This document shows, in pieces, positions 1-12,800 of a stretch of DNA of 64,000 nucleotides. The notes below the pieces were generated by a model. It was not told the origin of the DNA and did no database searches. It saw nothing but the letters and a program-made list of their open reading frames with translations. The DNA is from Montifringilla adamsi. Taxonomy: Eukaryota; Chordata; Aves; Passeriformes; Passeridae. The stretch spans positions 3,181,054 through 3,245,053 of the forward strand of contig JAGGNK010006559.1 of NCBI GenBank assembly GCA_017590115.1, given 5' to 3'. The stretch's first letter is position 1. Each line of letters begins with the position of its first letter. Both the position numbers and the translations under genes were made by a program.

Positions 1-1650
1 TTTTCATGTGTGACTGGAAGGACCTGGCTTCATGTTTATCCCCTGTAGTGATGATTTAGTCCTCGAAGGACTGGATCAAATCCCCTTTCCATTCTGACCT
101 TGTGCCACTGTTTCCCCAAAGGCACTGGCATATGCAATGGGTGCTGCATTGAATGGAGCTCCTCTTGTTTTCCCCAAAAAAAGTGATCTGCTGATTGATT
201 CATCTTCAACTCTGCCCAGAGGATGAGTGTGATAACTTCAATATACTGTGCTTTTCCACACCACCAAGTATTATCTGCATTGGAAAGAGTTTCAAGAAAG
301 AATGGAGTGGGAAAGACTGTGTTTCATAAAAACAAAAACCTGCTGTGAAGGAAGTGTTTAAAACATGTAGAAGGACACTGCCAAATTACCAAGACTTGCT
401 ATTGCATCTATTATAAAATTATAATAATACAGAGGGGACTTCTTTCTGCTAAGGAAATTACTTGCTATATTGTTAATAATTAAAGAAAAATAAAAGCCAT
501 TTGACAGATTCAGCAATTCAAGCATCTAATAAGCTTTGATAAACAGCTTCTGTAGAGCCTGTGCAAATACAGATTAACTTTAAAAATGCTATTATCCCCA
601 GCAGACAGATGTTCAACTGCTGAAGTCGAGAGACAATTACAGATAGTAGATTGCATGCTGAGTGGTACTGAAGGGTTGTCAGTGAAGATACACGTTGAGG
701 ACTTTAAATAGCTCTCCCTGGCTCTCTCTGTGCCAGAAGCCCCTTTTTGACAAATCTGCATTGCATTTGAAGGAACAGAGAGGAAAGTACCTTACCCAGT
801 CACTCTCCCCTGGGACATGTTACACTCATGGGAAGACACACAGTTTGCTCATGAGGTGGTCATGGCTTGAAGTTGACCAGATGTTACCTGAATGGTTTCT
901 GTAGCTTTAGTCACTCAGTGCATTGAATTCCCCCCAAAAATTTGAATCTTGACTGTCAGGCTGCACCTTTTCTTTCTCAAGCTATAGCAATGGGGGCACC
1001 ACAGAGAGCAATCCTAGAGTCACAGAATTTCTTCTGTACAGGGTAAATGTTCAGTCCAGGGACCAAGTTAGGGAACAAAATCCACTTATCTGAAAAAGCT
1101 TATAGCCTTCCTATATGCTTAAAATTATGATACAGACCTTGTGGGACTTTTCCTGGTTATAGTATATATGGTAGATCATTACAACAGCTCTAGGAAAAAC
1201 CAAAGTTTCAATTACTTTTCCTCGTTTATGTTTTTGAAGTTTTTAAATATTGTGAACTTTAAATAGTTAAGTCAGCCCTCGCTTTAGTTTTCAGTCTTGT
1301 CTGTGTGCTCTGCAGTCAGCAGAGAGGCTGACAAATAGTTGTGAAAAGCTACAGGAGGAGATTAATTTGCTAATATTTATGTATGGGGGAAAAAGAAAAA
1401 AAGTCACGTATGGCTGAAATGCTGTCTTAAACCCTAAATATTATACAAAATTAACCTGTTAAAACCCAGGCAATTACTGTATTTAAAAAAAAAAAAAAAA
1501 AAAAAAAAGAAGTTAAAACATTACTATTTGTTCTTCAATGTCCTGAATTATTAGTGGAAGCTGAAGAAAACTGAGCCCCAGACGGTGATGAATATTTCTA
1601 TGAGAAGTGCTAGGCAATTGGAATAAATCATTATGAAAAGTGGGGAATGT
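1..1650. other. Unique AT-rich non-coding sequence
   Basis: No coding region, RNA gene or recognisable interspersed repeat is visible. Open frames are short, overlap on both strands and have no protein-like pattern. A 24-base A run lies at 1485-1508. The text around 1340-1390, with a TTAATTTGCTAAT homeodomain-like stretch, has the look of a conserved non-coding element, but I cannot test that. Confidence 0.6.
1485..1508 (+). repeat. Poly-A tract (24 A)
   Basis: Uninterrupted run of 24 A bases. There is no recognisable retroposon body directly upstream and no obvious flanking target duplication, so I treat it as a simple repeat rather than the tail of a processed pseudogene. Confidence 0.9.
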
Positions 1651-1714
1651 GTGAAACAGGCAACAAATAACTGGAGGGCACTTTTTTGTTACCAGTCTGT
1701 ATGAAAGTCTGCTT

Positions 1715-1728
1715 GTAACCATGGCAAC
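1715..1728. promoter_or_regulatory. RFX X-box motif GTAACCATGGCAAC
   Basis: The 14-mer matches the RFX-family X-box consensus GTNRCC-N(0-3)-RGYAAC with both half-sites intact and a two-base spacer. RFX1-4 bind such imperfect palindromes, and RFX2/3 use them at cilia genes. It sits at the edge of a block (about 1680-1960) that is clearly richer in G and C than its surroundings. Seen: the motif. Inferred: that it is bound. A site of this length can also occur by chance in the genome. Confidence 0.45.
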
Positions 1729-2545
1729 TGGAAGGCCACGTTTACAGCATTGCTACCGACAAATATTGAAGAGTAACTTACAGCACTTCTCTCATTCAAG
1801 CAATATTGGCTGCTTTCCCTGCTGTGCCCTACAGACACGTCCTCTGACCCCAGGCTCCTCCCTTCACAGGGACAATCTGCAACAGGGCCAGTTAAGCCCT
1901 GCAAGTCTGCATTCCTCACTCTTGTCAAGGGGACCGGCACGCAACATTCCATTTTTCTTATTATTTACTCTGTTTTCAGTAATAACGTTGAAGTTTTAGA
2001 AAGTGGTCCAGCTAACCCACATGGAACAGGAGGATAAATCTGATTTAACAGAGGAGTGTCATTTAAAAGAGCAATAAACAATGTGATAATCAAAGGTCAA
2101 ATGATGCACTGAGATGTTCATGCGCACCTGCTTTCGATCACTGCACCAAAGCGTTCTGGAATGCTTTGGAACAAACATTCTGGAACAAAGGTAACAAAAA
2201 TTCAGTTTCTTTTCATTTTTTGTCCATAGACTCCATAAGTGATGCCTGTATCAAAGTCTTAAATTGAACAACTAAAAGTACTTTGCATGTAAATGGACAT
2301 TTTCTACAACACATGGAATTATTCTAAATTTTACTTTAATTTTGAGCTCCATATTTTTTTGGTTATTTGGTGGTGGTGCTGATCTTTTTCCTTATTGGCC
2401 TGGAATACTATAGATCAGAAACCACTACCTGTTACCATCAAACAGCTCTCCAAATAACAAAACTATGAGTAGAAACCATGTCCCTGGCAATCCATTTAGA
2501 AGTTTTGGTTAGTGGAGTGGAACTAATAATGTGTTTCTGTGATTT
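1729..2545. other. Unique sequence, GC-richer to about 1960
   Basis: Bases 1729-1960 are richer in G and C than most of the window and are open in one frame on each strand (about 90 codons), but neither frame resembles a known protein. Two TTCTGGAA units at 2154-2161 and 2178-2185 form a spaced pair of heat-shock-factor-like half-site palindromes. Nothing else is supported. Confidence 0.5.
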
Positions 2546-2595
2546 TCTATCTATCTATCATCTATCTATCTATCTCTCTATCTATCTATCTATTT

Positions 2596-2633
<38 letters not shown>
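2546..2633 (+). repeat. Compound microsatellite (TATC)n then (TA)n
   Basis: An interrupted run of TATC/TCTA units passes into a pure TA run that continues up to the first N of the assembly gap. The pattern is typical of a polymorphic tetranucleotide repeat that has nucleated a dinucleotide expansion. Confidence 0.95.
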
Positions 2634-3528
2634 NNNNNNNNNNNNNNNNNNNNNNNNNNNNNNNNNNNNNNNNNNNNNNNNNNNNNNNNNNNNNNNNNNN
2701 NNNNNNNNNNNNNNNNNNNNNNNNNNNNNNNNNNNNNNNNNNNNNNNNNNNNNNNNNNNNNNNNNNNNNNNNNNNNNNNNNNNNNNNNNNNNNNNNNNNN
2801 NNNNNNNNNNNNNNNNNNNNNNNNNNNNNNNNNNNNNNNNNNNNNNNNNNNNNNNNNNNNNNNNNNNNNNNNNNNNNNNNNNNNNNNNNNNNNNNNNNNN
2901 NNNNNNNNNNNNNNNNNNNNNNNNNNNNNNNNNNNNNNNNNNNNNNNNNNNNNNNNNNNNNNNNNNNNNNNNNNNNNNNNNNNNNNNNNNNNNNNNNNNN
3001 NNNNNNNNNNNNNNNNNNNNNNNNNNNNNNNNNNNNNNNNNNNNNNNNNNNNNNNNNNNNNNNNNNNNNNNNNNNNNNNNNNNNNNNNNNNNNNNNNNNN
3101 NNNNNNNNNNNNNNNNNNNNNNNNNNNNNNNNNNNNNNNNNNNNNNNNNNNNNNNNNNNNNNNNNNNNNNNNNNNNNNNNNNNNNNNNNNNNNNNNNNNN
3201 NNNNNNNNNNNNNNNNNNNNNNNNNNNNNNNNNNNNNNNNNNNNNNNNNNNNNNNNNNNNNNNNNNNNNNNNNNNNNNNNNNNNNNNNNNNNNNNNNNNN
3301 NNNNNNNNNNNNNNNNNNNNNNNNNNNNNNNNNNNNNNNNNNNNNNNNNNNNNNNNNNNNNNNNNNNNNNNNNNNNNNNNNNNNNNNNNNNNNNNNNNNN
3401 NNNNNNNNNNNNNNNNNNNNNNNNNNNNNNNNNNNNNNNNNNNNNNNNNNNNNNNNNNNNNNNNNNNNNNNNNNNNNNNNNNNNNNNNNNNNNNNNNNNN
3501 NNNNNNNNNNNNNNNNNNNNNNNNNNNN
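2634..3528. other. Assembly gap (895 N) inside an AT microsatellite
   Basis: All bases are N. TA repeats abut the gap on both sides, so the missing sequence probably begins and ends in the same repeat. The length is not a round placeholder number, which suggests that it was estimated from spanning data. The long open frame that crosses it is an artefact of translating N. Confidence 0.98.
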
Positions 3529-3545
3529 TATATATATATATATAT
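3529..3545 (+). repeat. (TA)n, right edge of the gap
   Basis: Seventeen bases of alternating T and A directly after the gap, the right-hand continuation of the microsatellite that ends at 2633. Confidence 0.9.
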
Positions 3546-3710
3546 CTTGCAGCCCGCTGTTTAGGTCAGAAAAAAAGCTTGCACTACACCAGACATATTT
3601 GCCATGGGTACTTTATTTCTATTTGTGATGAAGAAAAAAATAGATTTTTTTGCAGGCTAATAACTTTTTGATAACATAGAGATTCTAACACCATGTTTTG
3701 GAAAATGGAG

Positions 3711-3815
3711 GATCGTAGAATATCCTGAGTAGGAAGGGACACACAGGGATCATCGAAGTCCAGCTCCTGTACCTGACAGGACAGCCACAAGAATCAGACC
3801 ATGTGACATAGAGCA
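3711..3815 (-). mobile_element. CR1 LINE 3' fragment, antisense
   Basis: The plus strand reads as the reverse complement of an avian CR1 3' end: a degraded ATCGTAGAAT terminus, then AGGAAGGGAC, then GGATCATCGAAGTCCAGCTC, followed by the CCTGACAGGACAGCCACAAG stretch of the upstream UTR. Only about 100 bases remain, which fits the heavy 5' truncation typical of CR1 copies. No coding part is included. The assignment is by recognition of the consensus-like text. Confidence 0.8.
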
Positions 3816-5333
3816 TATAAAGGATCATCATTGTTTTCATTTTTCTGTCATAGTACATTGAAATTATCTGTATTGAGCCAGTGTGAAGTCATAAAATCAA
3901 ATTAATATAGCAATTGCAGCTTAGTACTGTCATTTATACTTCATAATGAATTTTAGATTTTTCTGCTGCATGAACTGTTATTAACATTAAATTTTTTGTC
4001 CAGAAGGGAATTTCTTATATAATAGGATTTGTTTTTCTTATAATGCGATAGTAAAAAGAAAAAAAAAAAAAGTAATAATTCTTCTGCTTTTTCCACTAAT
4101 ATTCATCACTAGCCATAATATTCCATTTGAGAATCAGTGACTAGTACTTATCCTGCATGGGATCTCAACACTTGTTATTCTGTACCTATATTTGCTTCTG
4201 TGGTGTAGAACTTATTGCTTAATTTTGTGAGAAAAAAGAAAAATACCGTAATGCTTTAACAGATATCAAATTCACAATCATTTGTGGTTTTTTTTTTCTC
4301 CTGAATGGCAAGCAGATTACATAAGCACATCTCTCTCATTTACTTTTGTGCTCTAGGAGTTTTCTCAACATCATGAAATGCTCACATTTGGCATAAGTAA
4401 GACTCTATCAATTAAAATATTTTTTTTTAATCCTGCTTTGAAGAGAAATTGCTCTGGGTTAGGAATCACTTGCTTCAACAGTTGGCAATTCCACCCTCAA
4501 AGTCAAATATACTAGTATAAAAAATGATTTCAGTCCCTAAATGATGATTTGATAAAAACAACATGAAAGAAGGAGCTGTGATTTTAATTTTCATGGAGCT
4601 GAAGCCTCTCAGTTGGTGTGGATTTAATTTAAAATGTTGCGTTTTCACTACTTTGGGGGTCCAGGCTCTGCTGTTTTCTCTAATTGCCCTGATGAACAAT
4701 TATCTAGAACTAAAGAATGCAAAATACTTGAAGGAATGCAATGAACCCAAGTTAATGTCAAAATCATTAAATCCCCAGCTGGGAGGAAGAATCACTCTTC
4801 CATTTCCTGGAAAAGAAGTTAAAGCTGCCACAAAGTGCAAGTCTACCTGAAACTCATAACTAGGTCTTTGTCATGGTGAGATCTGTGAAGGACAAATGCA
4901 AATTATATACTCCCTGAAATGTTTGGATTTAGGGGATAGCCACAGTTGGTATGGCGGCAGGGTTTTTTAATCTGTTTTACTTACGGAAGAGCTGCTCAGT
5001 GGCCTGGGAGACACCCTTCTGGGAGACAGGCTCATGCCTTTCTTCCTAGCACTGCCTACCTCCTGCTGCGTTCCACGGGTTCTTCTTGGAAGTTTGCAAC
5101 AAGGTAAAGCAGCTCTTTATAAATGAGCATGAAAATGCTGCAGGTGCACAAAAGCTCTCCCTAATGGATGCTGTGTGTGCAGAGACTCCAGCTCACCTCT
5201 TACTCAAAAGCAAGCATAACATGAAGAACACATGGAGTATTAGGCTGTTTCTGTTGAATCAAGACCCTGCACCATTAAAAAATATTTTTTCTTCCAAATA
5301 CCAAGTCTTTGGTTCTTACTTGCAAGCCTAGCT

Positions 5334-5438
5334 CGTTGAAAGGACACGTCCCTCTGTGTGTAATCAGGCGGCTGACGTCCTTTTGTATCATTTTCATTTT
5401 ACTGTTTCTGAATGGGAGCCGGCCGCGGTATTGCGCAA
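5334..5438. promoter_or_regulatory. CpG-rich patch with CRE-like and C/EBP motifs
   Basis: Eight CpG dinucleotides fall within about 100 bases, against long surrounding stretches with almost none. It contains TGACGT (5373-5378, CRE half site plus extension), GCCGGCCGCGG (5418-5428) and the perfect palindrome TTGCGCAA (5431-5438), the C/EBP core. It is too short for a CpG island. It could be a small conserved enhancer or an unmethylated remnant of an old promoter. That it is regulatory is an inference. Confidence 0.35.
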
Positions 5439-7961
5439 AAACATTTCTGTCTCCCAGCTTCCCTTTTCATATGACTGAAGCAATGAGTTCAGCACAGCAT
5501 GATGGAGAAAGGGCAGATTGAACAGATGATTCAGAGGTGAGGTGAGGACAAACCTGTGTTTGAATTGGGGGGTGGGGAGGGAGTAGTGCTTGAGTTAACT
5601 TTTACAAGACTTTCACAAATAATGAATTTTTTCTTATTCTCAAACTCAGCTTGTTTTTCTGAGCATGAAAGAAATGCTGGAAAATTTGTTTGCAGCTATT
5701 TTAATAGTTAGCAACAACAACTCATTATATTAATTCCACACAACTACTACTACTTCTCACTAATGTTAAATAGTTTAGTTGAACACACGCTATATGTGTC
5801 CTGATTTGGTGGATTTAGATACATTTACTATATTCTGTACCAAAATAATATGGAAAATGCAGCTTTGACTCAGCAGGGAATTTAGTAGTAAGCAGCTCAG
5901 AATAATTACTTAAGACAGGTTTTAATCTGCTTGATCATGAAATATTCATAGTCATAGGTAAGAATAAATGTCAGTACTACAACACCTTCTTTTGATATCT
6001 AGGACATTACCTGTGAATTGTTTGAGCAAGTATTTCCTTGCAAAGGCTGAAGAAACATTTCTGCCTGCAGTAATGTGCTAAACAGCTTTGTGTGGTGCTA
6101 TCCTGCACTAATCAATTCTCTTGGCTGAGGTTATGATGATTATTCTCAACACTGGCTTTTGTAAAACAGGTGTAATGCTTGCTGGTGAGCAGAGATTTGA
6201 CGTTTGAGCCCTGTAAAAACTTGCACAACACTCAACACCTTACACTTGCATGTAAACTTAGTATAAGAAAAAGCTCTTTCTTGCTTTAAAGGCAGTCTAT
6301 TATACAGACATCATATCCTCAAACTAGATGGAACAAAGTTAGAAGTTTCATGGCAAGAAAAATTTAAAAGGCTACCTAGTTGTCAGAAACATATTAATTC
6401 TGGATGTTACTTTCCACTGAAATTTGTATGCAATATTAAATTGCATGTTTAGATCCAGATGTAAATAGCACATGCTCACTAGGTGGTGAGATTTCATGTA
6501 GAGAGCATGAAGGTTTGCAGTGGGCTGCTTAGCAATAGTGGGCCAATTCCCAGCTGGAATAAGCTGGAGTAGGTCCTAGTGAACTTTACATCTACTGCAT
6601 GTGTCCTAGTGATTATACAGTTCCAAGCATGTGCCCAGACCAGTGTCAGGAGACAGCATGAGGGTAAAAGCACCTTTGGTCTGAGTCAGTGCGGACATTT
6701 TTATGTGAACAGGGAATAGTACTATTTTTCACTATTTTTATATTGTTATTAATGGTGAATTATTGCTGTATTGTTTCTATTGTTATTATTAAAGCAAAAG
6801 CCAAGGTAGACAAAGCCTGGGACACATTATGACCCGCAGATCAGCTTCTGCCAGAGATGAGGTATCATGGCAGCACTGGGACTGGGCTTAGCAAGTATGG
6901 AACAGTTTTCCCCTGCACACATGCATCACAGACCTGTGCTTGTGGCATCCTCACCCTTTGGAGTACCAGTGAGTTGTTGGTGGCCCCCATCTTGTGTCTT
7001 GTTGATGCTGGAAATTATTTGATGCTGTTCTTGTGGGCTCCACCTGAACCTACTCAGATGACACGTGAAGCAGGGTTTGCATCCTTCTCAGTCCAGACAC
7101 TGCAGATATGACCCACACCTGAAGGCTTGGTGTGAATAATGCACTCCCCTTCCCTCTGGCCATCTACTGGTGACGCAGGGATCAGAATGGAGCCCGGTGT
7201 TTCCAGGTGGAGTTTGTTCATTCAGCACGTCAGTGAATTGTGAGCCTGTGTTTACAAACATGCTCAGAGTATCAAGCTGCCGTCATATCAGCCTTAGTAA
7301 ATATAAGAATCTGACGTTTTAACTCTGATAAGAGATACTTTTATCCACCAGTGGGTTTTGTTTGAATTCAGAATGGGTTTTTTTTCAGATACAGCATAAA
7401 TTATATACATTGTTTCTGTTACACGAGTAAGTATATCAGAATCTAACCCAGCTCTTGCTAACAATATCTTGATAATGAAAAAGAAAAACACTTCTTTCAG
7501 ATCTATATTAAATTGTATTTTTTTTTTGGGTGAAACCAGTTGGCCATAATGCTTAGCTCTCATGGGAAGCTAGAAACATATTTTTTTAAGTGCTTCTACA
7601 TATGTCAGAGGAGATTTGTGCTTATTAATTAGCACCTTGAGAAGACTATTTCAAGAATATGTGTAGGAGTGGTCTACTTAATTAGGGACTATCAGAAACC
7701 TTAGATCAGCATAGTTTGGATGTACATGAATTTTTTGATGTCTATTATTTAATCTAGACACAGCATTTATTGAAATACTTGACCTAGTTCTCAGCTTCAG
7801 TATCTGAGGCTACAAGGACTTTCATATTTTTCATGTCTCATATCAATTTAGCATGCTGGATGTTACACAGTTATCAAGAGCATCAAGATTAAGAATAGAA
7901 AAATAAATAAAAATATTAAGGGAATATTATTGGCTAGCAACATCATATTTCCACTATAAAT

Positions 7962-7969
7962 ATGCAAAT
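7962..7969 (+). promoter_or_regulatory. POU octamer ATGCAAAT
   Basis: A perfect ATGCAAAT octamer is followed directly by a TAAAATTAATTAAG stretch that holds a homeodomain TAATTA core. POU-family factors bind the octamer. The local text (7920-8000) looks like an AT-rich conserved element. The motif is seen; use is inferred. Confidence 0.35.
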
Positions 7970-9730
7970 TAAAATTAATTAAGAAGAGGAAAGTAGATTG
8001 CTAACACTGACCACAGATTTTTTTTGTTTTATTTCTTTTTTTTATTTTAATTCAATTTAATAGCAAATTTAATTTGATATAGTTATTTGTTTTACTCACA
8101 GTGAAGAATAGATGAGCACCTGATAAATTTTAGAGTGCAATAGCAACCTGGTACAAATAAATCTTCTATGTTTTCTGCTTTCTTCCTGAAAAGAGGATAA
8201 TTCATATGAGGGATTCCAACAGACAGAAAAGTATCATAAATGAGTTTGTATGTTTCTCACATTAGATGAGCCAAGGTCTCTATCACAGTGAACTAGTTTT
8301 TAGGTTAGTGTCTCAGCTGATGGCCTCAGAGACATGTCACCCTGTGTTTTCATGGAAACTTTCAGTTCTTGGAAAGAATTTGCCCTTTTTATTCACCAGT
8401 CTTTTTATTGCTCTCCTTGATTGCTTCCTGTTCCATATTCTGTTTCTATGCAATCATTTTAATAAAAGCATTAAAATACAGACTAGTCACTATTATAATT
8501 TATTATTATCTGTTAAAAAAAAAGAAAAAAAAAGAATTTAATTGTAGAGTGAATTAGACACCTGAGCAGGAAACTCTAGCCCAGTATAAGCAAGCACAGG
8601 CTTTTTACTGTACCAACAACACTGTTATAATAAATGTCCTGCTCATGTATCCTGCTCCTATATTAGACCCCTGTCTCAATGGTTCTTTATTTCTGCTCCC
8701 AGTGTTGGTTCTGTGCAGGTCCAGGGTAATCATGGAAGAGTACTTTTGAAGTAGGATGGATCATGTGAGGTACACATGATATGTGTGGAAGGATGATATT
8801 TTAAAAACATTCTCCTTGCTAGAATATCAGGAAATTATTCTTGAGACATGGAGGCAACTTGAGATGGAGCAGATGGGGAGAGAGCAGCGTGGAGTGGAAG
8901 AGAAAGAAGATACACAGGAAGGATGTGGAGGCTGATTTCTGGCTTCCCCACTCTTACATCCCCAAGGAAAAGGATTCATTCTGTGTCCTACTGCAAGCAA
9001 CATTTTAAAATTCTGTATTTCTCTAAAATGAAAACATTTTTGAACACCAAATCTGAGAAGAAACTGCTGCACTGTCCACCTTCTCAGACTCTTGGCACTG
9101 GTGGTCATGGTTTCTCAAAGGAAGCTTATTCTCATGTGTAGTGTTTTTATAGGAAAGTCTTTATCAAAACCACAAAACTAAATCTTTAATTTCTACAACA
9201 AATCAGAAGATAATAGATTTTATTTCTCTTAGTATTTTCCAATTTGTTCAGTTATCAATTTGGCTAAGTGCCATATCCAGGGACATTTAAGAAATCCTGC
9301 TTCTATCCTTTGGTCACTTTCAGTTAGAGGGACTGCAAACTGATCAGAAGATATTTCTTTTCAGTCTGGCTCTGCACAACATAATGTCATGAACATATTT
9401 TTTTCTAAGTACTAGGTTCAGACTTTTAAGGAAAGTTTTATTCCCAGCAAGAAATCAAGCTCTTAATAGCCTATTGACTTTGAAAATTTCTAAGAATTAA
9501 TCAAATGGATTATTGGATGGACTTGAATCAAGAGCAAACTGGTTTTGATTCAAAGCCCAATCATTTCTGTTCACACCAGTGAGTTGTTTTTAAACACGGC
9601 TATAATTCAGTGATTTTATGAAAGACCAGTTATCTACACAGATATCTGTACGGGCAATGTGCTTACCTAGACTACCAACATGTCACTAGAACCAAAAATT
9701 AGAGAAGTCTTAAGAACTTAAAGAAATTAT

Positions 9731-9822
9731 GGAATCATAGAATCATTTTTGTTGAAAAAAAACCCCTTCAAGGTCACTGAGTCCAACTGCAAACATAACA
9801 GTGCCAAGTTCACTACAAGAAA
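9731..9822 (-). mobile_element. CR1 LINE 3' end, antisense
   Basis: The plus strand begins GGAATCATAGAATCAT, the reverse complement of the CR1 terminal ATTCTATGATTC repeat, then GTTGAAAA, CCTTCAAGGTCACTGAGTCC and AACTGCAAACATAACAGTGC, all in the order of an avian CR1 3' UTR read backwards. It is severely 5' truncated and has no coding part. Confidence 0.88.
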
Positions 9823-12800
9823 GATTCCAAAAAATCTTGGAAACATGAAATACATCACTGATAAACTAATGGAAATTTTGAATGAAATGCAATTAAATTA
9901 AATAAGATTAATTATTTATGAGAATATGCATAACAGGTTATTTGAACGTTACTTACATAGGACAGGAAAAATACTTATGTGCTCATCTCTATTCCTAGCT
10001 AATAAACATTGCAATCTCTTATGTGTATTTCTATAATTATAAATTTTGTAGTAAAAAACCCCAACTAATGTAGTGGAAGTTATTTTTTTTCTTAATCTTA
10101 AATGCTTCAGCAGTAAAAAGACAATACATAGAATATAGAAATCAGGATAAGAAAACAGCAAAAAGATACAAGGGGACAAACCCCCAGGGTGAATATATAC
10201 TAGAAAAATATTTATTTTAAAGTAGGTCACCTTTGCATCAGTTCTTTGATAAATGTTGTCATTATTAAGTGTTTGTGATAGTGCCTAAGAATACCGACTC
10301 AGAGCTGAAGTACACATGCAGCTTTTTAAAAAACTCCTGTCCCTTCTTTAAGGTATTTACTATCCATTCTGCCCTTCTGGCATGAAGGGTAAAGAGAAAA
10401 ATAGAATGGGCATAAAATAAGAGAAAGGGGTTGATGATATAAAAAGAGTTCAGCAGAAAGGGGTGTGTCAATGCTCATCTCACTTCTTTTGTACTAACAC
10501 ATTAAATTTATATCTCTACTTGTTTGCTGTGTAGTACTCAGGAGGAACTAACCCCATTTTCTGTTGCCACATCATCTCTATAAACCTATACAGCAGAGAA
10601 AATATTTTAATTTTTTTTTAATCTTGTATCAACCTAGATATAAGTGTTGACAGAAAAAAATGTTGGTTTTTTGCAGAGGTTCTTGTTCCACAACTGGAAA
10701 GCTTGGAACCATATACTATGTCCAGCTGTTTGTCCTCATAATGTGAACACAGAAGATTATTGTATAGCTTCCAAACTAGCAAGGCACTGTATAATATTGC
10801 ATTATTATGTATTATTATTATGTATTAACATATGAAGTAATGATGAAGCAATGCATGGGTCCATAGAATATTATAATATAGATAGATCACAAGAAAGCAT
10901 TCCTGAAGAATATAATTCTTTGCATGTATCCTCAGCATGATACAAGCAGTTTGCAAAGAGCTCTGATCCAGTGACTTACTAAAAATATGAAGGGAATGGG
11001 CAAAAGGTGTGCAGCACTGCTGTAGAATATTTTACAGATAGTTGAGTATTGGTAATTGCTAAGTTATCCCATTGAAACAATATCTATAAACATATCCTAG
11101 ACCTACATCAAATTAGAAGTAGTCTATCTGACCTGTATCCCATCAGATGCAGAAAAAGAGGTACCTCACATTATACTCTGAATACCCCCACTGAAAGTTG
11201 TAGACATGAATTTTTATCCCAAGCGCCCCCTTCTTTAATCCTAACAATGACGAAGTGGAAAGCATTTTGATGGGAGGCATATTTTTCTGACTTACCATAT
11301 TTTTCTGAGACTCAGACTTACCACTTCTGAGTATTGGTAAACTGCTTACTGATTACTGACTGAAAGAACTGATCTGCTGCATGCTTGCAGGCTTGGAATT
11401 AGTCAAAGGGCACCTAAAATAAGAGTTGGGAATGCTTTCCGATTTTCTGTGCCTCTGCATTAAAACAAGTAAAAGTTATGTTCCTATTACCCCATTCAAT
11501 AACTGCCAGGATGAGATACAGGTAAGAGATATTTCAGCCTGAAATTCCTATGCCTAATACAAGAGACAACAATCTGTTTGCTGCCACTTCTTTTTGAACA
11601 GAACAGTGAATTATTTGCACATCCCTGAAGAATTCAATGTATCAGACTGCGTCATACCATGTACGCTTCCCTTGGTCTAATCAGAACTGATCAATTTTTC
11701 TCTCTCCTCCTAACTGTGACATTGGTTTCATCCAGACACTTGAGATATTACATCTTTAATGCTTATTATTTGGTCTATGATTAACTTAAAGCTAATAAAA
11801 AAAGCAATACCATCAACCTTCTTCACAGATACTTACAACCAGAAGGAAATGTTTCTTCTACTTTAAAAGAACAAACACCTTCTTGGAGTAGTCTAACCTC
11901 AATAGCTCACTGACTGGGCATGACTAAGACACTTACTTTAGAAAGAGATTAGATTAGATCCTTAATCAAAGCAGTGTGAAGGCAGTGATTGAATCAATAA
12001 AGGAACAAGCACACAACAGGTTTACATCTGAAGAGGCAAGGAGCATGTCCCTTGATCCCACATCCTTCTCACACATTTCATAAGGACATGTGTTAGCCTG
12101 AGGGGGTAAATAGTGTCCATTTGCTCTGGCCATTGAGATATGAGGGTGAGACATGAGGGAACCCATGGGCTCCCCAGGTTCTTCAGAGGTAGGTGACAGG
12201 TTAACCCTTGCTCAGCTCATTAGAGAAACAGCCCAGAGTCACGTCAATGATTTGAACCTCCACTGTATATTTTCATCTGTCTTCTCATTCCTCCTCATAG
12301 CAAGGAGTGTGAGATTCATTACCAGGATGATTCATACACTGGCTGTCAGGGGGTTCATTGCATGACAAAAGGGCACTTAGATTCCTGAATGGGAAAATTT
12401 AAAATTTCAGGGAGATTTCTCTTCATAACATCAACACTAACAAAAGTGTTGACCCACCACTTGGGATGAATTTCTATAATCTTTTTTTGCTTTCCTGCAC
12501 ATGGCCATCCTTGGTTTTGTACTACAGACATGCCTTCAGAAAATAAGCTATTTTAATAATATTTTATTCTGAAATGATGGAGCATGGAAAACTGTAACTT
12601 GGAAGAAAATAAAAATACTTCAGAAGATAATGAAATTCTTCTCTGAAATTCTATGGACTAGAAGATGTTTTGATTCATGACAAACATGATGGGGTCTACT
12701 GAAACTTGAGGGTGCACAGATGTGACAATTTTATTGTATCCAGACTACTCTGAATACCTGTTGTACCTTGGATAAGAGATGATCCTATCAACTTTACATA

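Larger units (their letters stand above)
3816..9730. other. Long unique AT-rich stretch, no gene seen
   Basis: No coding gene, RNA gene or clear mobile element. Points of note are a CpG-rich patch at 5334-5438, a perfect octamer at 7962-7969, A-rich runs near 4060 and 8515-8535, and a TTATT-rich stretch near 6720-6795. Open frames here are below 100 codons and lack recognisable domains. Confidence 0.6.

Noticed and set aside
1010..1040. AGAGTCACAGAATTTC, resembling a CR1 terminus
   Set aside because: The following sequence does not continue as CR1 3' UTR.
2539..3564. 341-codon open frame
   Set aside because: It is almost entirely translated N bases and TA repeats; an artefact of the gap.
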